Of a stretch of 37,443 bases of DNA, positions 1 to 6,306 are shown piece after piece. The stretch comes from an uncultured Eubacterium sp. Lineage in GTDB: Bacteria > Bacillota > Clostridia > Lachnospirales > Lachnospiraceae. The position numbers were made by a program, and so were the translations under genes. Within the stretch, counting starts at the first letter, position 1; each line of letters begins with the position of its first letter. The stretch spans positions 1 through 37,443 of the forward strand of contig CAKRGF010000027.1 in NCBI GenBank assembly GCA_934322085.1, given 5' to 3'. Below the pieces are notes generated by a model. The model ran no database searches. It had not been told where the DNA came from and saw only the letters and a list, made by a program, of their open reading frames with translations.

Positions 1-68
1 CCGTAGGGGAATCGAACCCCTGTTTCTGCCGTGAGAGGGCAGCGTCTTAGCCGCTTGACCAACGGACC
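1..68 (-). tRNA. tRNA-Glu (anticodon CTC), 3' end cut by window edge
   Basis: Read on the minus strand, the stretch folds as a cloverleaf: acceptor arm GGTCCGT, D arm GTC/GAC, anticodon stem CTGCC/GGCAG around loop CTCTCAC, and T arm AGGGG/CCCCT. T33 is followed by CTC (window 33-35), so it reads the Glu codon GAG. The body closely resembles Firmicutes tRNA-Glu(TTC), here with C at the wobble position. The last acceptor bases and the discriminator lie outside the window, so whether CCA is encoded cannot be seen. A promoter sits just upstream. Confidence 0.93.
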
Positions 69-81
69 ATCAACAATTGCT

Positions 82-110
82 ATCATACTACAGACGAAAA
101 CAAATTGCAA
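82..110 (-). promoter_or_regulatory. Sigma-A promoter of tRNA-Glu
   Basis: On the minus strand TTGCAA (105-110) and TATGAT (82-87) are separated by exactly 17 bases. The -10 element ends 13 bases before the tRNA 5' end, giving a leader of about 6-8 bases as expected for a processed tRNA. The tRNA can therefore be transcribed independently of the iron-sulfur protein gene upstream. Confidence 0.65.
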
Positions 111-119
111 GTACTTTTT

Positions 120-902
120 TTATTTTTTTTCATCTTTTTTGTTCTTTCTAATTTGGGGCAAATAATGAATATTCTGTTTCGGACAAATCATAGTACATTT
201 CAGGCAACTGATACACTCTCCGTCCCGCAATGGATTTTCCTGCAATTTTATTGATACCGGGCAGTTTTTTCTGCATGCCTGACAGCCATTTAGACAGCTT
301 CTTCCCCTCCTTAGGCGGAAAAATGGAAACTGTGGCAACAGTGAAAAGACAGCACCCATTGGGCATAAAAACTGACAAAAGAAACGTTCTTTTACTGCCA
401 TCCCTGCCACAATAAAAACAAGCAAAAGAATGGCACACAAATTAGAAACAGCCGAAAAATTCCCAGCACGCAGCAATGAAAATATTGTCCATGGACTATT
501 TTCATTCAACAAATTTTCTTTTTTCAAAAAACACAGGCATATAATTCCAAACAGCAATACATATTTTATCTTTTGTAAAATCAGGGCAAAACGCTCTGGA
601 ATTTCAGGGATTTTTTTCTTTGTTTTTCTTTGCAGCCAGGATGACACATAATAAATCCAGTCTCCAATTGCTCCAAATGCACACATAAAACCGCAAAAAA
701 AGCGTCCAAAAAACATAGTAAACAAACATAATAATAAAAGTATTACAGAAAAGTCGTTTAATACAAGCGGAGTACCCTTTCCCATGGAAACAAAAATATT
801 TTTTATTCCTAAAAATGCCTGCGAAAACAATGCCGGGAAATAAATAAAACATATTCCCTGAATGATAATTCGTATCCATTGTAATTTCTTAATCTTTTTC
901 AT
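120..902 (-). CDS. NapH/NosR-like polytopic membrane [4Fe-4S] ferredoxin
   Basis: Predicted membrane electron carrier passing electrons between a cytoplasmic or quinone donor and extracytosolic flavoproteins. The 260-residue protein has about four hydrophobic segments (near 9-32, 50-65, 110-126, 152-170). Two loops carry the paired cysteines of the NapH/NosR/RdxA superfamily (Cys70/74 in GRFFCGFMC; Cys176/180 in RFFCQFLCP). The C-terminus holds two cysteine clusters (203/207/210/214 and 230/233/236/240), typical of two [4Fe-4S] sites. The start at 902 is chosen over an in-frame ATG at 932 because GGAGG lies 6 bases before the downstream ATG. It overlaps the preceding FMN_bind gene by 14 bases, implying translational coupling. 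Pairing of such a protein with FMN_bind proteins and ApbE is a known flavinylation-cluster layout. Last gene of the five-gene operon; no hairpin follows. Confidence 0.85.
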   Translation of the reverse strand: MKKIKKLQWIRIIIQGICFIYFPALFSQAFLGIKNIFVSMGKGTPLVLNDFSVILLLLCLFTMFFGRFFCGFMCAFGAIGDWIYYVSSWLQRKTKKKIPEIPERFALILQKIKYVLLFGIICLCFLKKENLLNENSPWTIFSLLRAGNFSAVSNLCAILLLVFIVAGMAVKERFFCQFLCPMGAVFSLLPQFPFFRLRRGRSCLNGCQACRKNCPVSIKLQENPLRDGECISCLKCTMICPKQNIHYLPQIRKNKKDEKK

Positions 903-1308
903 TTGCTTCCTCCAATGCCTGTTTTGCTGCATTTATAATTCCCCTCGAAGAGTAGGTAGCTCCAGATACCACATCCACCTCTGTGCTCTGCTTTTTTGTA
1001 ATATCATCCAACAGGGTGGCTGCCATATTCCAATACTCTTTTGTCTCCTGCTTTGCAGAAATTACGGTTATTGACTTAATTTTATTACTTTGAATTATAA
1101 CTTTAAGCTTAACCGGTCCTCCAAAACCTTCTGCTTCTCCGTAATAAACACCATTTTTCCACTTTGTCGGCAATTTCTTTTCGTTTTCCATTTTCTGCTG
1201 TTTATAATCATCTCTTTTCTTTTGATTTCCCAGTGCTATCCACTGATAACCAAAAAGTACAGCTAAAACGAGAAACATATTTATCCACTTTATCACTTTT
1301 GTTTTCAC
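889..1308 (-). CDS. Membrane-anchored single FMN_bind domain protein
   Basis: A 139-residue protein with one N-terminal membrane anchor (about 8-26), a charged spacer and one FMN_bind domain (about 50-133). The motif VSGATYSS (Thr118) is the site at which ApbE-type transferases attach FMN to Thr through a phosphoester. The domain resembles those in the RnfG/NqrC and NosR families. It overlaps the preceding four-domain FMN_bind gene by 4 bases and the following iron-sulfur gene by 14. Its size and anchor suggest it hands electrons between the membrane ferredoxin and the larger flavoprotein; that direction is inference. The partner is not RnfD/NqrB-like, so this is not a classical Rnf or Nqr subunit. 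Confidence 0.87.
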   Translation of the reverse strand: MKTKVIKWINMFLVLAVLFGYQWIALGNQKKRDDYKQQKMENEKKLPTKWKNGVYYGEAEGFGGPVKLKVIIQSNKIKSITVISAKQETKEYWNMAATLLDDITKKQSTEVDVVSGATYSSRGIINAAKQALEEANEKD

Positions 1309-2984
1309 TGTTTTCTCGCCTCCGCTAATGCCAATCGATACAAAGTAAGGAATGCATGAGACGAACAGGTCGCCCCTGTTACTACAAGTGCATCATCTTT
1401 TTGCACACCTATTAATTGATTTAGTAAGCCTACGCTTTTCCTTGTACCATTTAATGCCCGATTCGTATAAAACTTGTTCGAGATATCTGAAATCTCCACG
1501 TTTTCAAAGCCCGCAAATGCATTTTCTTTAAAAACAACATCTGCAGACAACCGATAACTTGAAAATTCACGATCCTCATCCGGCAAAACCTCCGTTGTCT
1601 CTGAATAACTTCCATTCTTTAATGGCTGTAAGGGAGCATAGGACGGTTCAGGCGTCGGTACCAATGTTTCTTCCGGCTTAGGAGAATTCACAACCGGAGT
1701 CTCACTTGGATCCACACTGTTTTTCTTATCATCTGTGTTCGCAGCCAGCAAAAGAGCCTGTCTGTATAAATTACAGATTGCCTGTGACGAACAAGTTGCA
1801 CCGGATACTGCTGAAATCCCCTCAATTTTCTGCTTTTGCAAAATCTGATTAACAACACCCTGTTCTTTTTTTGTTCCATTTGCTGCCTTTATGTAATATA
1901 GCTGGTTATCTTCACAATCCGACGAAAAATTACTAATCGATACACAGCGTCCTTCACGGAACACAACCACTGCCTGTAATGTATATGGTTCAAACTCCAT
2001 GTCCGCATCCGGGCTGCAAATTGTTTTCACCAAATAACTTCCATCTTTAATTTGACCGCCGGAAACATTTTCTGTGGAATCCGGTAAAATCGGTGTTTTC
2101 GTAGCTTTCGGTTTTGAATTCTTTTTCTCTTTTTTCCCAATTGCTTTCGCATATGCATTCTGGTAAGCTGCCCATACCGCTTGCGATGAATAGGTAGCCC
2201 CTGAAATAACATCTACATTTTTATTTTGGCTCTTTAAAATTCTTCTGACCATCCCTTTCCATGCTTTCTTCATATAAGAAACATTTTCTTTTGTTTTATT
2301 ATGCAGCATTTTCATCTGGTAAAGCGCTACAACTTTTCCATTTTTAAATTTAGCCTTTAGCGAAATCCCATAGCCAAACTTTTCACATTCCGCCGTCCCG
2401 GTATAAACACCATCCTTTGGAATTCCTTTTAGCGATGTAACCTTATTTTTTGTTTTTTCTTTTTTATCTGTTTTCTGAGCCGTTATTTTCGCTGATGATT
2501 TCTCTTTTTTTCCTCCCGCTTTTCTAAGTGCATTCTGAACAGCCTGTAAAATTCCGGATGAAGAAAAGGTTGCTCCGCTTATCGTATCCACGTCCGTTGA
2601 CTGACTGCTTAAAATCAAGGAAATTACTTTCTTTGCTTTTGAATAATATGCCGGTGTCTCTTTTTCATGTGAAACTACATCAATGCTCTTTATTTTTCCC
2701 TTAAGGATTTGCACCTTCACAACAATCAATCCACCGAAACCTTTTGCTCTTCCTGTATATTCTCCATCCTGCAGTCCCTTTTGTTTTATTTTCTTTGTCT
2801 TTTTTTTCTTGACGGCATTTTGCTTTTTCTCTTTTGCATCCACCACTTTTTCCAGATTTCCTGCCGGAGAATTTCCACTAAGTGCCGGAAATATCGGTTG
2901 ATTACAAAGCAAACCAAAAACGGCAAATACTGCCACACAAACTGCCGGGGTAAAAAAGAACAGACTTTTCCATTTATTATTCAT
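1305..2984 (-). CDS. Extracytosolic protein with four FMN_bind domains
   Basis: A 559-residue protein with an N-terminal hydrophobic segment (about 7-27, anchor or signal), a Lys-rich spacer, and four FMN_bind units at roughly 70-155, 188-282, 312-413 and 455-557. Each carries the flavinylation motif: SGATFSS (Thr139), SGATYSS (Thr264), SGATCSS (Thr397) and TGATCSS (Thr539). Linkers 1-2 and 2-3 are Lys-rich; linker 3-4 (about 420-453) is Pro/Thr/Glu-rich. Units 1-2 resemble the single-domain neighbour. Units 3-4 form a second subtype with a Cys after the acceptor Thr and shared sequences such as NGT(K/R)K. The likely role is a multi-flavin electron relay outside the membrane. It overlaps apbE by 8 bases (ATGAATAA) and the next gene by 4, so the modifying enzyme and its substrates are translationally coupled. 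Confidence 0.88.
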   Translation of the reverse strand: MNNKWKSLFFFTPAVCVAVFAVFGLLCNQPIFPALSGNSPAGNLEKVVDAKEKKQNAVKKKKTKKIKQKGLQDGEYTGRAKGFGGLIVVKVQILKGKIKSIDVVSHEKETPAYYSKAKKVISLILSSQSTDVDTISGATFSSSGILQAVQNALRKAGGKKEKSSAKITAQKTDKKEKTKNKVTSLKGIPKDGVYTGTAECEKFGYGISLKAKFKNGKVVALYQMKMLHNKTKENVSYMKKAWKGMVRRILKSQNKNVDVISGATYSSQAVWAAYQNAYAKAIGKKEKKNSKPKATKTPILPDSTENVSGGQIKDGSYLVKTICSPDADMEFEPYTLQAVVVFREGRCVSISNFSSDCEDNQLYYIKAANGTKKEQGVVNQILQKQKIEGISAVSGATCSSQAICNLYRQALLLAANTDDKKNSVDPSETPVVNSPKPEETLVPTPEPSYAPLQPLKNGSYSETTEVLPDEDREFSSYRLSADVVFKENAFAGFENVEISDISNKFYTNRALNGTRKSVGLLNQLIGVQKDDALVVTGATCSSHAFLTLYRLALAEARKQ

Positions 2985-4014
2985 CTCTTACCACCTCATA
3001 GTCAAAATCCGATGTAAATATTTTTTCAATACCTTCGCTAATCACAATGGTTCCATCTTTAAGCAGTAAAACAAAATCAAATTGTTCTTTGTGTTTTTTC
3101 CAATATTGTACCGCCTTTTCTTTTCCCATAATAAATAGAGAAGTTGACAAGCCATCCGCAAGTGTTCCATCCTTGCTTACAATGGTTGCACTAATCACAC
3201 CATGATTCGCCGGTTTCCCGGTTGCCGGGTCTAAAATATGATGATAGGTTTTACCATCTTTTTCAAAATAACGTTCATATCCACCAGAGGTAATTACCGC
3301 CATATTTCCTGTTTTAAGCACTCCAAGATAGTCTCCCGAAAGTGGCGAATTACTTGGATTTTCTATTGCAATCTTCCACTTGCTTCCATCTTCTTTTGTT
3401 CCATATGTCTGCACATTTCCTCCCAGAGAAAGAACCCCGCCTGTCAACTGATATTCTTTAAAAATCTGCGTTAAACGATTTGATGTATAGCCCTTTGCAA
3501 TTCCACCTAAATCAATCTCCATTCCTTCCGGCAACGCGACTAAATTTGTTTTATTATTCCACTCAATTTTAGAGGCATCAATATTCTTTAATAAATGATT
3601 TATTGTTTTGTCGGATGGAACTTTATATTTTTTTGTCGTAAATCCCCACTCTTTCATCAGAGGATAAATGGAAATATCAAATACGCCATTCGTGTCTTGA
3701 TATAATTCCATGGATTTTGCAATTAACTGAGCCGTATCTTCCGATACAATCTCACTTCCGTTTTCATTTAAAATTGCAATCTCACTTTCATTTTTTCCTG
3801 TACTAAGAAGATTGTCCAAGCGTTCAATTTCCGATACTGCCTTTTTTGCAGCTTCCTCTGCCTTCTCGCCATATGTGGTAATCGTCATATAGGTATCCAT
3901 AGCAAAGATTTCTTTCGTTGCTTTTTGGCTTTGTTTTTCTTTTTGTCCGCTTTGCTCTCCACAGCCACACAAACACAAAAGTGCAAGCAAAAGAAGCATC
4001 ACTGTTTTTTTCAT
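2977..4014 (-). CDS. apbE: ApbE family FAD:protein FMN transferase, lipoprotein
   Basis: Transfers FMN from FAD to a Thr in the (S/T)GAT motif of FMN_bind domains; the five such sites encoded just downstream are its obvious substrates. The 345-residue protein starts with a lipoprotein signal (lipobox LCGC, lipidated Cys18), placing it on the outer face of the membrane. Family landmarks are AMDTYM (38-43), a Gly-rich GGIAKGY (170-176), LGGN (197-200), HHILDPATGKP (258-268) and the metal/FAD-site segment ADGLSTS (286-292). The start at 4014 is preferred over an in-frame ATG at 4056 because it gives a clean signal peptide and follows AGGA at suitable distance. A hairpin terminator lies between this gene and the TpN47-like gene upstream. 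Confidence 0.93.
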   Translation of the reverse strand: MKKTVMLLLLALLCLCGCGEQSGQKEKQSQKATKEIFAMDTYMTITTYGEKAEEAAKKAVSEIERLDNLLSTGKNESEIAILNENGSEIVSEDTAQLIAKSMELYQDTNGVFDISIYPLMKEWGFTTKKYKVPSDKTINHLLKNIDASKIEWNNKTNLVALPEGMEIDLGGIAKGYTSNRLTQIFKEYQLTGGVLSLGGNVQTYGTKEDGSKWKIAIENPSNSPLSGDYLGVLKTGNMAVITSGGYERYFEKDGKTYHHILDPATGKPANHGVISATIVSKDGTLADGLSTSLFIMGKEKAVQYWKKHKEQFDFVLLLKDGTIVISEGIEKIFTSDFDYEVVRDE

Positions 4015-4049
4015 CCTAATAATCTTCCTTTCTATCTTCCTTTGTACAG

Positions 4050-4081
4050 CAAACAAAGGAGACTACACTTTGGTAGTCTCC
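4050..4081 (-). terminator. Intercistronic hairpin terminator/attenuator between the TpN47-like gene and apbE
   Basis: On the minus strand GGAGACTAC (4081-4073) and GTAGTCTCC (4066-4058) form a perfect 9-bp stem around the 6-base loop CAAAGT, followed by TTTGTTT. It lies 20 bases after the stop of the TpN47-like gene and 36 bases before the apbE ATG, too little room for an obvious second promoter. It probably reduces downstream transcription, giving much more surface protein than redox enzymes. Confidence 0.68.
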
Positions 4082-4100
4082 CCGGGCATCCATTTAAGGA

Positions 4101-5864
4101 TTATTTTTTTACTTTTACCTTCTTTACGCTTGACCATTTGCCAACCGACTTTTTGCCCGATTTCGTTTTTACGGCACGTACCTGAATATAATAGGTCTTT
4201 CCGGCCTTTAATTTCTTAATTGTTACTTTCTGAACATTTTTTACCGATTTCGTTTTCGATTTTTTCATGTTCTTTTTCAGTGAATAACGAACTTCATATC
4301 CAGTCGCTCCATTCACTTTTTTCCATGTGATCTGAGCTGTTTTCTTTTTCTTAGAAACTGCCTTCTTGATTTTTACAGCTGCCGGTTTTGTCACACTCGT
4401 TTTACCGGTATCTTTTTTCACCGAATCGTTTTTCTTGTCAGGAGAATTTGTCGGGACCGGTGTTGCCGTTGCTACCGGCGTCGCTGTATTGGATGGTGTT
4501 TTTTTAACCTTTTCCAAAGCATCCACCGCTGCTTTCAAATGAGTATAAGCCTCATTTACCATGGATTCATAGTGAGCACTTTTTGCGAGTTCTTCCTCTG
4601 CTTCTGCCAGTTCTCCCTCTACTTCTTTCCATGAAGCAGTTGTATAATCAGCAGCCTTCATTTTCTTGACAGAATCAACTAATGCCTGTAATGCGGAAGT
4701 ATCTACAGCCTCCGAAGGCGTTACATTTTCAGAAATTCCATCTTTTGTTACCTCAACGTCATAACTTGCATCTTCATAGCCAAGTCCATAAATCGTTACA
4801 TTCCAATATCCGGTTCCATCTGTTCCATTTGGCAGCTCGGAACGATATGACTCAGTAAGACCAAGCTGAATTCCCTTTGTTTTGTGCATCCAGTTATCAG
4901 CCGCAAATTTTGTACCATAGGAAGCAATTGCTTTTGTACGAGTACTGTCCGTACCATAATAGGTCCATTTAACAGCCTGCATTCTTGAGCCAAGTGGTCC
5001 ATAGCCTTCATTTGCTGCCGCACCGTCTTCACTGTTTATATCGACACGAAGAAATTCTCCATAACTTCCTTTCTTCTTTTCATCAGTCACAACGGATGCC
5101 ACTGTCTTTGATGCCTTAGCAAGAGAAACATCTTTTACACCAGAATCTGTTCCTGTTTTTCTCTTTCCAAATGTATAACTTCCATCGGCCTGCTTTGCAG
5201 CAATTTTCAAGCCATTGGTATTTGCTGTTACCGATGCAGTCTCTTCATAAGAAGACAAAGCATTTTCAGAACAACCGCCAACCAGTTTTCCACCATTTTC
5301 TACAACTTTATATTTACTCTTGAAGTCTTGTAAATCTGCTGTTTTAACCGCTACCGGTACATATTTAATTCCAGTCACCATGTAACTTACGACTTTTGTT
5401 GTTGAAGCATCAGGAAGTGTCATAACTCCTTTTGCAAATCCGATCTTCTGACCATCTGTCGTATAAAAACTCTGGTTTTTATCTTTATCTTTCTCCCAAT
5501 AAGACACCGAATAATTTTTTCCATTATCTGCCGTAATTACGGCGTCACACTGGAAACTTCCTCGATGCAGACCATGAGTCATTGTTGCACGGGATACCGC
5601 ATCAAACGCCCCCTTATCCAGTTCACCACGGGCATCTTCTGTTTCATTGGAATCTGTCATATTTTTTCCATCTTTCAAATAAACATCCTCCGCAGCCCAG
5701 TACTCTGCCCAGTTAAGATCTGCATACAAATAAGTATATGACTCATCTGCCGCTGCACTTTTTGATGTTGTTGCCTTATCAAAAGGACCGACACCAAACA
5801 ACATGGCAGCTGCCAATCCGCATGCTGTCATTTTCTTTGCCAGTAAAACAATTTGTTTACGCAT
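4101..5864 (-). CDS. Secreted TpN47 (Treponema 47-kDa antigen)-like protein with FIVAR and Fn3 modules
   Basis: A 587-residue exported protein. Residues 1-39 look like a signal peptide. Residues about 43-374 resemble TpN47, the T. pallidum 47-kDa lipoprotein reported as a penicillin-binding protein/beta-lactamase. Recalled shared elements are an aromatic YADLNWAEYWA opening, FDAVSRAT (87-94), NTNGLK (215-220), YYGTDSTRTKAIASYGTK with a following NW (302-325) and GTGYWNVTIYGLGY (350-363). Residues about 385-454 form a FIVAR-type helical repeat, 457-475 a Pro/Thr linker, and 494-587 a Lys-rich fibronectin type III domain ending the protein. There is no lipobox or LPXTG motif; the basic Fn3 tail may bind the wall. 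It is the first gene of the flavinylation operon, with RBS GGAGG 7 bases before ATG. Its biochemical role is unproven; a redox-partner function is inferred from context only. Confidence 0.82.
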   Translation of the reverse strand: MRKQIVLLAKKMTACGLAAAMLFGVGPFDKATTSKSAAADESYTYLYADLNWAEYWAAEDVYLKDGKNMTDSNETEDARGELDKGAFDAVSRATMTHGLHRGSFQCDAVITADNGKNYSVSYWEKDKDKNQSFYTTDGQKIGFAKGVMTLPDASTTKVVSYMVTGIKYVPVAVKTADLQDFKSKYKVVENGGKLVGGCSENALSSYEETASVTANTNGLKIAAKQADGSYTFGKRKTGTDSGVKDVSLAKASKTVASVVTDEKKKGSYGEFLRVDINSEDGAAANEGYGPLGSRMQAVKWTYYGTDSTRTKAIASYGTKFAADNWMHKTKGIQLGLTESYRSELPNGTDGTGYWNVTIYGLGYEDASYDVEVTKDGISENVTPSEAVDTSALQALVDSVKKMKAADYTTASWKEVEGELAEAEEELAKSAHYESMVNEAYTHLKAAVDALEKVKKTPSNTATPVATATPVPTNSPDKKNDSVKKDTGKTSVTKPAAVKIKKAVSKKKKTAQITWKKVNGATGYEVRYSLKKNMKKSKTKSVKNVQKVTIKKLKAGKTYYIQVRAVKTKSGKKSVGKWSSVKKVKVKK

Positions 5865-5886
5865 AACTTATCCTCCGTTCAATTCG

Positions 5887-5905
5887 GAACAACTAATTGT
5901 TGTTC
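5887..5905. promoter_or_regulatory. Inverted repeat in the leader of the TpN47-like operon
   Basis: GAACAAC (5887-5893) and GTTGTTC (5899-5905) are perfect 7-bp arms around TAATT. The element lies between the predicted transcription start (near 5918) and the RBS of the TpN47-like gene. It could be a repressor operator or an RNA stem-loop. Confidence 0.45.
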
Positions 5906-5924
5906 GTATTATCTAACGTAACAG

Positions 5925-5953
5925 ATTATAAAATCGATATTCTATTCTGTCAA
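5925..5953 (-). promoter_or_regulatory. Consensus sigma-A promoter of the TpN47/flavinylation operon
   Basis: On the minus strand a perfect TTGACA (5948-5953) and a perfect TATAAT (5925-5930) are separated by 17 bases. Transcription should start near 5918, leaving a leader of about 55 bases before the ATG at 5864. A full-consensus promoter implies high basal expression, or control by repression. Confidence 0.88.
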
Positions 5954-5964
5954 TCCCAATTTTA

Positions 5965-6007
5965 TCTATTGATAATTCTTTTCAACTTGGTTCTCTATTG
6001 ACAATTC
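5965..6007. repeat. 14-bp direct repeat between divergent promoters
   Basis: TCTATTGATAATTC (5965-5978) and TCTATTGACAATTC (5994-6007) match at 13 of 14 positions, 29 bp apart. The right copy covers the -35 of the plus-strand promoter; the left copy lies just upstream of the -35 of the minus-strand promoter and contains most of the dyad TTATC-TATT-GATAA (5962-5975). The placement suggests a regulator site acting on both transcripts; this is inference. Confidence 0.5.
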
Positions 6008-6026
6008 CCCCCTCTGCAAATATACT
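5998..6026 (+). promoter_or_regulatory. Sigma-A promoter of the small membrane protein gene
   Basis: TTGACA (5998-6003) and TATACT (6021-6026) are spaced by 17 bases. Transcription would start near 6032-6034, so the RNA would begin at or within the GGCGGC/GCCGCC hairpin. Confidence 0.68.
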
Positions 6027-6049
6027 AAAAAGGCGGCAAAAGCCGCCCT
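6027..6049 (-). terminator. Rho-independent terminator of the polC operon
   Basis: On the minus strand GGCGGC-TTTT-GCCGCC, extended by G-U and A-U pairs, is followed by TTTTT (6031-6027). It lies about 260 bases past the polC stop and beyond the opposite-strand gene, so the polC transcript would run antisense to that whole gene. On the plus strand the same stem would be the 5' cap of the small-gene transcript. Confidence 0.75.
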
Positions 6050-6081
6050 ACATTTATTATATTTAAGAAAGAAGGGATACG

Positions 6082-6303
6082 ATGCGTTCTTCCAACGACC
6101 GCGAATCAGCCACTTACACACGCAGTGCTCTCATCTGCTTTGTCTGTGTGGGCATCTGTCTGTATTTTGATATTCAGAAATATACTAAAACCGGCTTTAC
6201 CTTTGACCGGGAATTTTTCATATCACTCGTTTTTTATGTTTTGCTGACCGTCCTTGGTATCCGCTCCATCCTTAAAGGACGGAAACTGAAAAAAGACGAA
6301 TAG
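6082..6303 (+). CDS. Small two-helix membrane protein, unknown function
   Basis: A 73-residue protein, the only plus-strand gene I accept here. Supports are a promoter (TTGACA-17-TATACT), an RBS-like GAAGGGA 5 bases before the ATG, two hydrophobic segments (about 15-30 and 46-63) and a positive C-terminus (KGRKLKKDE). I do not recognise a family. It is divergent from the TpN47/flavinylation operon and convergent with polC, their ends 3 bp apart. No plus-strand terminator is visible after it, and the polC 3' RNA would overlap it completely. It could be an accessory of the divergent redox operon or an unrelated envelope peptide; nothing in the sequence decides this. Confidence 0.65.
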   Translation: MRSSNDRESATYTRSALICFVCVGICLYFDIQKYTKTGFTFDREFFISLVFYVLLTVLGIRSILKGRKLKKDE

Positions 6304-6306
6304 TTA

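Noticed and set aside
903..932. Ten-residue extension of the NapH-like protein
   Set aside because: The upstream ATG has no RBS and lies deep in the preceding gene; GGAGG serves the ATG at 902.
120..2984. Rnf or Nqr complex fragment
   Set aside because: FMN_bind and ferredoxin domains are present, but no RnfC/D/A/E or NqrB-like genes; NapH/NosR-type pairing fits better.
5865..5918. FMN riboswitch in front of the flavinylation operon
   Set aside because: The leader from the mapped-by-eye promoter is only about 55 bases, too short for an RFN element, and no RFN motif is seen.
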